Positions 24,277 to 36,900 of a DNA stretch of 64,000 nt are shown here, piece after piece. The notes beneath the pieces are model-generated. The model was given only the letters and a program-made list of their open reading frames with translations, was not told where the DNA came from and did not search any database. The stretch spans positions 1,984,001-2,048,000 of the forward strand of contig JAVTLE010000010.1 in assembly GCA_033439295.1 (NCBI GenBank). The letters run 5' to 3'. Position 1 is the first letter of the stretch. Every line of letters starts with the position of its first letter. The stretch comes from Deuterostichococcus epilithicus (lineage: Eukaryota > Chlorophyta > Trebouxiophyceae > Prasiolales > Stichococcaceae). Made by a program: the position numbers and the translations under genes.

Positions 24277-26721
24277 GTGCTGCAGCCAGAACGTCATAGC
24301 TCCTGTGGCCACGCCCATCGGCTGGCGGCGGCACCTCTCGCGACGCCCGTCGCCACGGACCCTCCGCCGCAGCTGCAGGGCAGTGATGAAGACGTAGCGC
24401 CGCTGGCGACGCAGCCGAGCCTGCCGGCGGCCGCCCTGCTCGATTTGCGGGTGCCGCCGGCGTCGCCCGCGCGGCGGCCATGCCCAGCTGCAGACCTGCC
24501 AATGGTGCGGCAGCTGGAGGCGCTCTGGGCGCAGGCGCAAGCGCGGGCGGCGCTGCCGCCGCTGCCGCCGCACCGCGGCTGGCCGTCGCCGGTGCAGCAG
24601 CACATCGGGGTGGCATCCGACCGGCAGCAGGCCTCTGGCATCCTGAGCGACATGCGGCACGGGAGCCTCGAGGGTGTCGACCACCTGTGGGGCGGGCTGC
24701 GTGGGCACGGCCACACTGCCGACCACCAACGCGGGGACACGCAGCGGGTGCGGGGCGCGGCGTCCATGCCCAGCCTGCTTGGAGGACCGCAGCTGCCGGA
24801 CGGGCGGCCGCGGCGTCGTCGCCTGTGTCTCATACCATTGTCGGCCGACGGCGCCGGCGCCGGCGGGGCAGCACGCTTGGCAGCACTGCGCCGGCCTGCT
24901 GCCGGCGCGCTTTTGGACCGCGGTGCTGGTAGCGGAGGCGGTGGGCCTGCTGTTCCGTGGACCTCGCAGCCTCGCTCACAAGCTGCAGGAGCCTCGGCGG
25001 TGGCAGCAGACGAGCTCACAGCAGCGCTAGTGCGGCCGCTGCCGGTGGCTGCAGCCGAGCTGGCGTCGGTTTGCCAGCAGGCACCAGTTCTCCCGCCGGC
25101 AGCTTCCTCCCGGCCAGCGGCGCAGCCCCCGGCGCAGGCTCTGCTCAGTAGCAGGCTTTGCTGCGGCGGCGCGGGCAACACCAGCATCGGCGGCAGCAAC
25201 GACTCCAGCGGCAGCGATGGCACCGGCCTGGAGCTCGACGCGACAGCGGAAGCAGCCGCGCTTGTCGTGTCTTGCCCGCAGGACGAGCACGAGCAGGGGC
25301 GGCTGCTGGGCTTTCAGCTGCTGCACCAGGAGCACGCCTTCCGCGCTTGGTGTGCCCAGCGCCTGGCAGTGGTGAGTCAGGCTCGCTCACACGCTGCTGC
25401 TTCTGCCTTGCGATAGCCAGCTTGCGCAGTGTCTGCAGTTGGCAGACTGACACGCTGCGGTAGCGCTACACCTGTCTGGTGTGGGATCCTGTTGAGTGGC
25501 TTGTGACGCATGCGCGCTGCGCCCTCGGAGAAGAACCCACCAGGCATCGGGATCGCCTCTAGCATCCCAAGTGGTGGCGTGTCACTACTCGAGCCGGATG
25601 CTTTGCTGTCTGCAGATGGAGGGCTGCCGCCTCGTGTGCCAGGCGGTGCTGCTGTGGTGGCTATGGGTCGCCCCGGTACTGCCGAATGACGGGGGCGGCA
25701 GCGGTGGCCACAGCAGAACCCAAGAAGAAGCTCCTGGGCTGCTCCTCCTGGCGGCAGGCACAGTGATTGGTCTGCCGGTCGCGCTGCGGCGATATGCACC
25801 ACCCTGGTGAGGCCCGCAGCCGGCATTTGGTTGTGGGGTCTGCAAGCTGCCTTGTCAGCGCAGCACTGACCTCCGCAGGTGTATGTGCCGCGAGCATCCT
25901 CCGGGGTTTCGTCGCTGTCTCTCTCTAGGATGCGCTTCACCCGCGCTCAGACCTCCGGTGACGCACCACGGCAGGTCGCATCCCAGCTCAGGATCCAGCG
26001 ACCGCGGACCTCCTGACCCCGCCGGGCTGCTTATCATGTGGCGCAGGCTGCGGCGTCGCCGGGAGGCGCTCCTGAGGGCCACCTCGTTCCTGCACCTGGC
26101 ATTGTGTACTTCGTGCGCCGTGCCGGGAGGTGCAGCGGGGCGGCGGGGGCCGCTGGCGCAAATCGCACTGCTGACGGTCGCCGACGGGCAGCTGCTGGCG
26201 CGGCTCGGCAACGTGCAGCTGCTGCTGGGCTGCATCGACGCCTCGCTGGTGGGCGAGGCTGGCAGGGCATGCTTCCAGCCAGTGGCCCCTGTGCGGCGCC
26301 GCAACCGTGGCCTCGTGCACCTGAAGTCTGTGCGCATCTCGTATGGTGCCTACAACACCTCTGCTCACTGCTGGAATGTCCAGATGCTGAGACCCGGGCT
26401 TCACGCGAACCGCAGGTGCGCTCCTGCGTGTTCGTTCCGACCCAGGCTGCGGCGCTGGCGTTGCTCGCCGCGTGTTTCCCGCCGGCAGCGCTGGCGGCTG
26501 CCGTCACCGGCGGCGGGCCTCCGCCGGCGCCCGACGAGGGCATGTCAGCCGACGCTGCGGCCTGGTCGTTTGNGCANGCCGGCCGAGCCGCCGCGCGGCT
26601 GCTGCTGGGCGGCCTGTTGCTGCCGACGCTGTTGGGCCGCTTCACAGAGGGCCGCCTGCGGGCGCGGTTTGAGCACGAGGTCTGGTGCGGCGCGCACCCC
26701 AAGGCCACAAAGGTGGTATAG
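24277..26721 (+). CDS. Unrecognised polytopic membrane protein with disordered N-terminal region
   Basis: The first visible coding block is open from 24277 to a clear donor (GTGAGTCAG) at about 25373. It is rich in Ala, Pro, Gly and Ser with little predicted order until DEHEQGRLLGFQLLHQEHAF. Later exons contain hydrophobic segments: LVCQAVLLWWLWVAPVL and LLLLAAGTVIGLPVAL (25616-25808), LLRATSFLHLALCTSCAV and LAQIALLTVADG (about 26060-26250), AAALALLAACFPPAALAAAV and ARLLLGGLLLPTLLGRF (26418-26650). The last exon ends GAHPKATKVV at 26721. Two N bases lie at 26573 and 26577. I do not recognise the family. Transmembrane topology of about five or six helices is inferred from hydrophobicity only, the start codon is uncertain, and the reading frame of the exon near 26040-26250 is the weakest join. 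Confidence 0.5.
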
Positions 26722-27335
26722 TGTTTCTTCTTTAAATCGTTGTAGCGCGTTTATCGCCATTGCTTCTGCGGCAGTGGCGCGGCGGCGCCATCGTCTGTTG
26801 CGCAGGAGTGCCACACAACTACCTATGACGAGGCTCCCAGACACACGGGTGTCGCACAACAACTACCTAAACAGGATTCGGGTCACCTGCTGACGGGCAT
26901 AGAAGGATGAGCAATACGCTGAATCATGCACGATTCGTGCGGGCCGGCGATGCTCGAGGAGGGTGAGACTGCGGCGGACTGCGAGCTGGCGGACAATAGG
27001 ATTGGTTTGCTTGGTCGCTCGATCATTGCTGCGCTGTCGAGGGTAGCTGGGTCTGTTGCATGCTCATGGCTCTACATAAGTGCGTCGGTCTTTGAGTGGC
27101 ATGTGGCCAAGTCTGCATGCTGTGTTGTTTATTTACTTGTATAACGGTGTAGTCTAAGGCAGCTTTCAGTTCACGCTGTTGCTAACACTCAGAGAGGTGT
27201 CGCATGGCTGCTGAAGCAGGTGTAACATTCCAATTCCAATCCATGTGGGTCTCCGCAGTCTACATTTGATGGCGATCAGCGGAGGGTTTACCGCGTCCTA
27301 GAACCAGATCTTCACCTCCCCTTGGTGTTAGATCA

Positions 27336-27365
27336 GGGGCACCTGGCTTGTACGTCAGGTGCCCC
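27336..27365. repeat. Perfect inverted repeat, 10-base arms and 10-base spacer
   Basis: GGGGCACCTG and its exact reverse complement CAGGTGCCCC flank a 10-base spacer. The stem is GC-rich and could form a stable hairpin in DNA or RNA. No adjacent gene explains it. Confidence 0.85.
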
Positions 27366-27678
27366 CGGTCCCCCTCATCAGCTCTGCATATGCGGTGTTA
27401 ACTGCTGTAACTTCGGGTTGTTCCAGCTCCATCGTGGTGGGCTCAGACGGAGGCTGGTTCGAACCGACAGCTTGCAGCGCCAGGACGGACTTAGTGTACC
27501 GTCTGCAACCCCCCATACCGGTCTGCAGGCAAGCACAGAGTCGTCCTGTTGAAGTCTTCTTAACAGGGATGCACTTATTGATTAGCCAGCCGGGCCGCGT
27601 CTGATCGACCGCGACAACGCAGATGCTGGCGTCAGCATGCTTGCGGCTTGAGGAGTGTTGTACATCCCGATCTGACAT
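27355..27678 (-). CDS. Weak 107-residue ORF, hypothetical
   Basis: Uninterrupted minus-strand frame starting MSDRDVQHSSS and ending AELMRGTGGT, its stop falling inside the inverted repeat arm. There is no recognised domain, no signal peptide and no neighbouring exons. It stands out only because the surrounding DNA is not coding for anything else. It may be chance. Confidence 0.2.
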   Translation of the reverse strand: MSDRDVQHSSSRKHADASICVVAVDQTRPGWLINKCIPVKKTSTGRLCACLQTGMGGCRRYTKSVLALQAVGSNQPPSEPTTMELEQPEVTAVNTAYAELMRGTGGT

Positions 27679-27960
27679 TTATAGACTGGCCTTTCCCGGC
27701 TACAACATCATGTGCCTGCCATGTTTGTGATGAGACTCTGTCAGATCCAAGCTGATGCCGTTAAAATGCACTGGAGCTTTGCGAACGAATGGCACATAGT
27801 CACTGTGAAAGCAGAGTGTACAAACTCCTGGAGATGGCCATATACGGCTTTTAATGCGACATACATCAGCCGCATGGATGCAGTGCGCTGCCATGCTGCT
27901 GCTTCAGAAACATCGCACAGCAACCTCGAATGGCGCCCCTCGCAGAGTCTTGCCTAGTAC

Positions 27961-30082
27961 ATGGCGGAGGAGAGAGGGGCCTCCTCTGGCATGAGACAAC
28001 ACTCAGCCATGTCGGCGGCGGCGCTGCTGGTGGTGCTGCTGACATGCTGTGCAACGGCCTCGGCGTCAGCGCTGACAGCAGCGGCGGCGACCGCACGCGC
28101 GACGCGCCCGCGGTGCAAGATGCCGGCGCTCAGCCAGGCAGCCAACGAGGCGCAGCACGCCTACATGCTCAGGCAGGCGGATCCGGCGCCGGAGGTCAAC
28201 ATGGCGGGCAAGGCCGGGCGGACGCTGTCCAACATCCGCGTGTACTTTCACATCTTCCGCGCCGGCGGCTCCAGGGCGCAGGGGGATGTGTCGCCGTCCT
28301 ATCTGAGCGCTCAGGTGCAGCTCCTGTGTGTGAGGGTCCCGTTCCCGTTTAAACTTCCCAGGTCAACAGCGTCGCCACAGCGCGCGCTTAGGACTGAAGG
28401 GTCGAGAACGCTGGCGTCCGCATGCATTTGCAGCCGCTGGCTGCTGCCACCGCAGCTGCAGCCGCTCATGCTTCGGATGGTGCCACGGCCGCCTCCACGC
28501 CTCTGCAGCAACAGCGGCCTGCTCATTCGTGCACCGATCTGCCCTTGCGCAGGTGAAACAGCTTAACACCTTCTACAACAAGCACGGCTTCAGCTTTCAG
28601 CTGGCGGGCGTCACGCGCACCACCAGCCGGGTGCTGTACACCAGCATGATCGGCGACGGCGGCCGGCGCGAGCTGCCAGCCAAGAAAAACTCGCGCCGTG
28701 GCTCCTGGGACAGCCTCAATGTCTGGGTGACCGGTGGGTCACCTCCTGTGCCAGCACAACATTACTTGTGCTGACGCCATTGCAGGGCCACATGAAGCAC
28801 TTGCTGAGCTCAGTCACAACGCAGACGCTGATGTGTGCCGCTGTTTGCCGCAGGTTCGCTGCGGAACCCGCAGACCGATGCGCCAGACGACTACACTGCA
28901 GGCTTTGCACGGTGGGAAACTCTCGTGTGTTAATTGCTGTCTTTGATCAATATATGGCTGCCAGATGCTGTGGCTGGCTCAAAAGCTAACACCATATCCT
29001 GACTTTGTACCGCTGGCCGGGAGCAGGTTTCCATATGACGCGGAGAGCCTTGGAGCGTACATCAATGAATATACCCCAGTGCTGGGTCTGGACGGCATCA
29101 CAATTGCACAGACCGAGATGTTCAGGTGCAGCGCCTCAGAACCCAGAAACTCGGAAGCCGGTCCCGGCTCACTTTCTAGCTATGGCTGCCGCTGTCTGGC
29201 GAGGCGAAGCATGCTGCATGATGCAGGAGATGCACTCAGGGCTCCAGACTTGGACGCTTGTTTGTTTTGCTGCCGTGCCAGGAATTCGTCGGGCAAGCTG
29301 ACCACCACAATCCCACACGAAACTGGTGCGTCACACCGCCCGTGACACAGGGCCGCACTGTGCATTGCACCGCTACCATCGGCAGTTGCCACAAACAGCA
29401 TCAACAGACAGCGTCAATGTTGTCTTGCCCTGTCTCTGCAGGCCATTGGCTCGGCTTGTACCATACGTTTGAGGGCAAATGTCAGAAGCCAGGCGACGGT
29501 GTCTCAGGTTGGCGACTAAAACTCCCTGGTTGTCGACGTTTTGGCCTGCTTTCGCCACAGCCTGTGCTGGTGTGCTGTCTTCTGGCAGGATTGCATGCGC
29601 CTGGCAGTTGGCACCTCACCCTCTCGATTGCGCGTCGGATGCAGACACGCCATATGAAGCATCCCCTGGGTTTGGCTGCTCGCCACGCAATACCTGCACA
29701 AGCAAACCGGGCATGGACCCAATTCACAATGTGAGCACCTGTCCCATGCCTGAAAACTGAGCGCCGTTCCCCTGAGTCGATGCATGTAATCTCGCTGCCT
29801 GTCATACCTGCCTGTGATCGGTTGCTTCGCTATGGCACTTTGCATGCTGGCGCCTGTCTCATGTTTCCCGTTTCCCTGTACACAAATGCTATGTTGATGC
29901 AGATCATGGACTACTCCTCAGACGACTGCCAGACGGGGTTCACGTCCGGTCAGGGCGCACGCATGCGGAAGATCTACAACCTGTTCCGGAACCCGAGAAC
30001 ACGACGTGCGCACAAGCCCGTCTCAGACGAAGTGGTCTTGAAGCATATCCTTGGTCTCAGCGACACAGTTGGGGGAACCTGA
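27961..30082 (+). CDS. Secreted M43 (pappalysin/ulilysin-type) zinc metalloprotease
   Basis: The start at 27961 (or the in-frame ATG at 27991 or 28009) gives a signal peptide with the core SAAALLVVLLTCCATASA. The next exon carries LSNIRVYFHIFRAGG and SYLSAQ, then VKQLNTFYNKHGFSFQLAGV and WDSLNVWV, as in M43 proteases. The zinc motif is created by splicing: HETG (exon ending 29325) joins HWLGLYHTF (exon from 29442), giving the full HExxHxxGxxH. Downstream are ADTPYEASPGFGCS, DPIHN and the Met-turn IMDYSSDDCQTGFTSGQGARM (29900-29970), with the stop at 30080-30082. The family comprises secreted metzincins; a cell-wall or extracellular substrate is likely but not shown. The join between KCQKPGD (about 29496) and DTPYE (about 29648) cannot be made in frame with a plain GT-AG intron, so an error or unusual splice is likely there. 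Confidence 0.82.
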
Positions 30083-30913
30083 GCATCAATCAAGCAGCGG
30101 CAGGGCGGCGGCAGGCGGGGCATCAGCAGCCAGCCAGCACAATGCAACCAGGCGGGAATGGTGTCGACCAAGTATATGCGAAGAAACAGAAGTTTTGGGG
30201 CGAATTATACGTTGAGGAAGCGCGTGCAAAGGGCAGACCAAGCACTCGTGAAGCATTGGGCGGCGTGCCACTGCACACTTGCATTTCTTGCCTGATGATA
30301 GCTGACTGGCAGGCAATCTCGAACAGGCCAGTCAGACTGTCGTCTCATTCACAGCCAATGAACAGTGCATGAACACAAGATGCTCTTGCCAACGAAGGTG
30401 TGGCTTGCATGTGACGCTGCGGAGTCTAGACAAATGTGCATATGGAAGCTACGAGCGGACGTGCGGTGTAAAATTTCATCAAAGTCTTGGTTTGCGAACC
30501 CCCAACTCCTGTTTACAGAGGATCGCAATGCAAATCTCGCATTTCGAAGCCGTGTGTTGCTGTGTTGCTGAAGACATTACTTGCAGCTGCAGGTTCGAAC
30601 TTCAAAAAAAATGTCATGCTTTCCCGAGCCTGCAGCCTGCAGCAGCCCACCGTGGTCGCTTGGATGCTCCTGTTCTGTCGCAATCTTGACAAGACCACGG
30701 TTTGGGATAGATCGCCATCGTCCAGAGCATGCAAAGCACGGCACCGGTGCAGCCAGGATCGCCGTTTCCCGTGCATCATGTCTGTTCGGCAGCAAACACG
30801 CCTATACCAATTTGCCGTCTTGGGCTTGCCGCGAGGGAAATGATAGCCTGCGGAGCGTGCTTCTGAGATCGTCATCTGCGTGTCAAACGCTTGCGATCAA
30901 ACCAGCTGCAGGG
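30083..30913. other. Intergenic stretch upstream of the helicase gene
   Basis: Contains the protease 3' flank (a TGTAA lies near 30467) and the helicase promoter region. I see no coding sequence that splices into either neighbour. Confidence 0.4.
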
Positions 30914-33900
30914 ATGTTCGCCGTGCTTTGGACTACACAGGTATGCAGAGGCTTGAGATGCTGTGTATACGAGCAGTGCAAGTAGAAATTTGCAGATGTG
31001 CATTGCACGTCAGGACAGCTTGCGAACAACGCAAAGCAGGAGAACCATGCTCGACAGGCAACCGCGTGGCGGTCTTACAACTCCTGCATGCCTTGCTGCA
31101 GATCCGGAAGAAGGTCAAAACCTATCACGATGGGTTCGTTTCTGTCAGCGGCACACGAGTAGCCAAGCTGCTCGGCGCCAATGGCACTCAGGTCCTCAGC
31201 TCAGTGACGCTGCCACGCTCGCTGCAGCTGGCAGCTGACCTTGATGGTGGGGTCTTGTCGCCGGGTTGCAGCCCCTTCACAGGGTCAACCTGCATAACGT
31301 GTTTGCTTTGCCGCTTGTGCTGCGTTTCTGGCATCTCACGGCACTTCTGCGGCAGGTGACAGAGTCCTCATACGCGCAGACATCGACTGTTTCGAAGGCT
31401 ACCTCGTCAACTGCCTGGAGGAGCAGCAGCCTCCTCAGCATGCCGGCAGCTCTACTGCCGGCAGTGCGGCGCGCAGTCGTGCGGAAGGTGGCAGCTCGGC
31501 GACTCGGCTCGCACCCAGCGAGCCGCAGCGGCCGCTGCAACAGCCGCTGGCGCTGAAGCCGGCGCCGCCTGCGCTGAAACCCACCCTGGGACGCAAGCGC
31601 GGCTTCAACACGCCGCGGCCAGCTGCACTGCCGTTGGCAGAAGATGCCGCCACTGTGCAGCACGAGCCGCAGGCGGCAGGCAGCTCCTCATCGGCAGAGG
31701 CGGTCAAGCGGCAGCGCCGCCGCTCAGGTTCGAGCTTGAGAGGCTCGCTGCACCTGTCGATAACGCACATGCATGCAATGACTCAGGTGCAAGCCACGTG
31801 AAGGCGCGAACACCGCGTCCATCGCATGCGACTTTGTGGCTTGGTGCCGGCACCAACCCCCTGCCGGCTGCACCTGCAGATGACGACATTCTGAAGGCAT
31901 TCTGCAAGGGCTTGGGACCAAAGTTAGACGCCGCACAGCGCAGCGACAGCGGATACTGGGAGCCCTCACCGCAGCGCCCGCCCTGTGGCTCTGCCGCCGC
32001 CATCAGCCACCAGCTGAGGCGCCTGCCGCTCGATCCGGCGCCTGAGCAGCCGTCTGGCGATGCACGCGGCCCTCCGCACCAGCCAGGCGGCCTAGCAGCC
32101 AGCCCATCTCGCAAGATACCCGCGGGCTGGCAGCACGACGAAGACTGTTCCGCTTCTGGCCGGCAGGCAGTAGGCCAGCGGGCAGCCTCGCCAGCAGCCA
32201 GCCGACCGCACGGCGCCTGCACCAGACATGGCGCGACGCATGGCGACGACCGCCTTCCGCTCAGCGACTGGCGAATGGACAGGTCTGCAACCGTCCTTGT
32301 GCACGCTACAAACGAGCGGCGACCAGCCGCAGCCGCAGCCGCAGCCGCGGCCGGCAGCCTCCAGCAGCCGCAGCGGCCATCAGCAGGCGGCACGACCAGT
32401 AGCGGTGTTGCGGCGACGCGGCAAGCGGCGCCCTTCAAGGCTCCGAGGCCACAGCGGCCGCCCCAGGTCGCAGCTGCACTGCCGGCATCCGCAGCAGCAC
32501 CGGCGGCGGCGGCGGCAGCGGCCGGCGCGCGGGCGGCGGTGCGGCTCCTGCGGCACCAGCGGTGCAGTTCTATTCGCCCGGCCAGCAGCCGCGGCAGACG
32601 GTCGCGGTGCCGGACACCTTCCAGTCCCTGCAGCAATACCAGCGCATCTGGGCGTCTGCGCTCAAGGAGGAGGCCAGCCTGCGGTGCGCTGCGCCTCACA
32701 CACTGTCTGCATCCGTGCTTGCAACACCTCGCTTGGCAGCAAAGGCACACCAGCATGACGCCAGAGCACCTGCGCTGGTCATGTGGTGTCACGCATGCAA
32801 CGCATGCAAGTCTCCTGGTTCTGAGGATCGTCCGGGCTTGGCGCCAGGTTCGCAGAGACGGCCAGACGCTTCCATGAAGCCTTGCGCCGCGCCTCGTCTG
32901 GCAGTGCGGCTGCAGCAGCTGCGCAGGTGGGTTGCGCGTGAGACACGACTGTGTCACAGCTTTGCGTCTCGCCTGCACCACAGCATAGCTGGTCACGCGA
33001 TCGTCGTTCTGACGCAGCGCCGTCATGCATGGATCTGGCATGTACCTGTGATCAGCTCCTACACGAGCCCTGGGAGTGTTGCTGGGTTCACTGAGTTTGA
33101 GCCTCGTGCAGGCCACTTTGGAAGCCAGCCTTCCCACATTCAGATGCCCCTCTCTCATCCAGTGTGAAACAGGATGGATGCCATGCACAGGGTTTGGCAG
33201 CCGCCAGGCGTCCGCGGCTGCAGGGCGGCGGCAACCCCGAAGAGCTGCTGACGCAGCTGCGCCGGAGTGGGCTGCAGTACTATGCGAACGCGCGGCTGGT
33301 GACATTCCAGGAGCGCATTACTTCTCAGGGCGGCGGAGGCGGTGGTGGCGGCAGGGGGGCGAAGCAGGGGGCGGCCGGCGGCGGCGGGGCGGCCCGTAGT
33401 CACATCTACTACCTCGAGCTGCTTTCCTGCCGGGAGCCGTCCGCAGCATACAGGTGACGACCAAGACGTTGCCGTCGCTGATGTTTTGCGTCATTGCTCA
33501 GCGATTGCTGGACAGTAGCTGCTGCTCGGTACCTAAGTGTCACGCATGGCGGACCGCATGCCTTGCTACAGTTAGCACCCACGCATGCCTGCTCCGAGTC
33601 AGGCAGTAACGTCCTGCACAGGGCGAGATGCAGGGCTGGCAGGCTACAGAACAGGGCCACCCATGTTCACGATCGTTCGGCCTGCTGCAGGAAGGGCGAC
33701 CTGTGGGCCATCAGCAGCAACCAGCGGCTTGCGGCGGCGGGTGGTCCGGGCTCCTCCGACTGGGTGGTCGTGGCACAGAGCTGCTGGCATGGCCCCAACG
33801 CCGAAGGCCGGTGCGCATTCTCAGGGCCTGGTCCCACGTGCGGAATGCGGTCCGCATCCAATTGCCGTGATGCCATCAATGATGCTTCATGGCAGTGCAG

Positions 33901-36900
33901 GCCTTGGGAGCTGCCTTGGGGGCAGAACTGGTGCGAGACAGCCTCTGCCGGCGATGCACATCCCAATCAGCGCTCATCTGCGCCTGACACACATTCTCCA
34001 CAGCGTGTGCGATTGAATTCTCATGACAATCACAACGAAAGATGCAGGTTTGTTGCTGTTCCGCAGGATGGAGGTAGAGCTGCTAGGGCCACGGCCGCCG
34101 GGCCTGACCCGCAGCCAGCCAGTGTACGCACTGCACGGCCCCAACGCTGCAACAGAGCTGGGCGCGTTGGCGCTGCTGGCGGACGTGCAGACCGAAACGC
34201 AGCCGCTGCTGGCGGCGCTGCTGGCAGGGACGTGTGCGCAATGGGCGCCCATCGCCGGCGGCAGCAGTGTCGGCGGCGGCGCGATCGGCTCGCCTGCGGG
34301 CGTGTCCGGCAGCGGCAGTGTCACACAGGCCCTGTCAGAGGCAAGGACACCTTTCATGTTTGGTCCGTCATGATCCCTCCTCCCTCTTCAAAGGGAGGTG
34401 CTGCGCAGAGCTCCCATATGAATGGACATTCGATCCGAGAGGCAGGCACGGAGAAGACATGGCCACAACTCCACGGCGTGAGACTGATGTCGTTCCGGCA
34501 AAATTTCCTGCAGGCGGTGCGGGCAGCAGCGGCGGAGCACAACCTGAACGAGGAGCAGGCGGCTGTGCTCCGCACTGTGCAGGGCTGGTCCAGTCCCTCC
34601 ACGTGCAAGGTGGGCTATTGGGATGCAGATCGTCATCAAACTTAGAATTTGCAAGGTTTTTGCAAGTGGGCTATTCGACGGCGATCTGCATCTGCCAGCC
34701 GACTCCCAGGTGCTCATCTGGAGTGACTCATGCAAGGCCCCGCTGTAAGGTCATGCTGCGCTGCCGCAATGCAAAATTTCAGATATTAGGGATTGCAGGA
34801 CAAATGCTAACACTGTGCCCAGTCACGTTTGAGTCGGGTAGGGCAGGCTGGCGCTTGGCAGGCTGACCGCAAAACGCTTTCCATGCTGCAGGACGACCCT
34901 ATCGTGCTAGTGCATGGCCCCTTCGGCTCAGGTGCGGGCTTGCCGCGCCGTGCAGTGCCCGAAGCAGTTGATGCCGATTGAGTGCCACACCGCAAGCTTT
35001 TGCATCCGTGACTGCAGCGGGATATGACACCTGCAGTAGCCATTGGCCCACGAAGCCATGTGTCCAGAAAGTCGCCTCGAGGGTCCGCGAACGAGGCCAT
35101 CGCCCCACTTTCGCAGGCAAGACGACGCTGCTGGTGGCGCTGATCCTGTTCCTGCGGGCGGCTGTGGGACAAGGCTCCACGCGCTGCCGTGTGCTGGTGG
35201 CGGCGCACACCAATGCCGCAGTGGACCGCATCCTGCTGGGCCTGGCTGCGCACGGCTTCACAGGTGTCCTGAAGACGCTGTCGCATGCATACCTTATATC
35301 GTAGAATGCGCATTTGTGCTGCACCCGTCCGGTAATGTGGCAGCAATGGCTGACGACGCTTGCGTCCTTTGGCGCGGCAGCAGTGCGATATTTCCTGACG
35401 TGACTGTGATGCCGTTTGTCGGTGCTTGCATCATGCCTATGTGCCGAAGCATTTACTGTTGCTCAGCTGAGGTTGAAGCATCTTCCATGTGTTTGCTGCT
35501 GCAGACTTCCTGCGCGTGGGCAGCCTGCCGCGCATCGATAAGGGCGTGCTACCCCACTCGCTGCATGCCGCCGACAGCAGGGGCAAGCGCGGCGGTGCCG
35601 CGGCGGAGCTCAAAGACATGCTCGCAGCCGCCACCTGCCCCCAGGAGGCCGCCATCATCCAGTGCGTCGCCGCTACAAGCGCACGATGAGCGTCACGCAC
35701 TGCATGTTGCACGCCTGACGCCTACGATGAAACAGATGTGTTGGGACCTGCTCGACGACCCTGCGTCATCAGCCAGGCGGCCGGCACCGTCCTGCACGCA
35801 GGGCGGCGGAGCATCCTCGCATGGCCGCGCCTCGCTCGTGAACTCTGGTGGCTCGTGCACGTGGCTGTTCTCCGTGCATCCACGGGACTCTAGACTCTTT
35901 TGCAGGCGGGAGCTGGCGGCGGTGCAGCAGGGTGCTGAGGCGTCGCGGCGGCGGCGCCTCAAGACGGCTGGCGTCGTCGGCGCCACCTGCTGCGCCGCGC
36001 TGGCCGCCGAGGCGCTGGCGGGCCTCCGGTTCGACATCGTGTTGCTGGACGAGGCCAGCCAGGTGGTCGAGCCGCTGGCGCTGGCGCCCATCCTGCGCTC
36101 CACGTGCCGGTGCGCTTGGGACCAGAACGACACAGGGTAGTAACTCAGGCTTTAGAGCCGCTGCCGCTGGCGCCCATCCTGCGCTTCAAAGGCCGGTGCG
36201 CCTGATGTCAGGCTTGCACAGGGTCCCTGTCTCCAGGGCTTGGGGCTTGTTGCAGGGCATGGTCAGGCTGACGGGCCAGTGCTGTTGGGGGGTTTGCACC
36301 CATTTTCCGCTCCCGCGTGCTGGCACGGCTTGGAGGAGTTTGAGATTTGCACATCATTGGGGAAGCTCGTGCCCAGCCACCACACTGACCATCAGGGCCA
36401 CGCCACAGTGCCAGAGCTGGACATCAGCACAAGCGAGTGCACTGCGTGCACCGCCCCAGGATGGCGCTGCCCGACTTCACCGGTCTGTGTGACCCTCGAG
36501 GCTTCCTGTGGCGCAGCTTCCTTGTGGCGGCGGGCGACCCGTGCCAGCTGCCGCCGCTGGTGTCGTCGCCGGCGGCGCTGCCCGGCGGGTGCTCCGGCCT
36601 CGGCCGCCCGCTGTTCGAGCGTCTGGTGGCTGCCGGCGCACAAACACACCTGCTGCGGCGCCAGTACCGCTGCCACCCGGCACTGTCGGCGGTGCCCAAC
36701 CGAAGCTTTTACGGTGAGCCCGTCGTCTTGATTCGCACGTGGTCGCCACAGTGCCCAGCGAGCCGAGAGCGGTTGCCTTGCAGGCCTCGAGGCATGGCTG
36801 ATGCTGTTGATGCTGTTGACGTATGTGCCTGTGCCGTCCGGCGCCCCTTGCAAGCGGCACCAGGCAACGCCAGGTCATGCCGACCTGGTGCAGGATGCAA

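Larger units (their letters stand above)
26722..27960. other. Intergenic stretch, no gene supported
   Basis: Lower-GC sequence following the membrane-protein gene. It holds a short direct repeat (ACAACTACCTA near 26815 and 26858), the perfect hairpin at 27336-27365 and one weak ORF on the minus strand. No conserved protein segment is visible. Confidence 0.4.

Noticed and set aside
23788-24729. 313-residue minus-strand ORF
   Set aside because: Arg/Pro-rich composition typical of antisense GC-rich frames; the plus-strand frame ends at a good splice donor.
27456-27465. tRNA B-box-like GGTTCGAACC
   Set aside because: No matching A box, cloverleaf or acceptor stem around it.
31704-33305. 533-residue minus-strand ORF
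   Set aside because: Antisense shadow of the helicase N-terminal exons in GC-rich DNA; no domain and no splice-linked partners.
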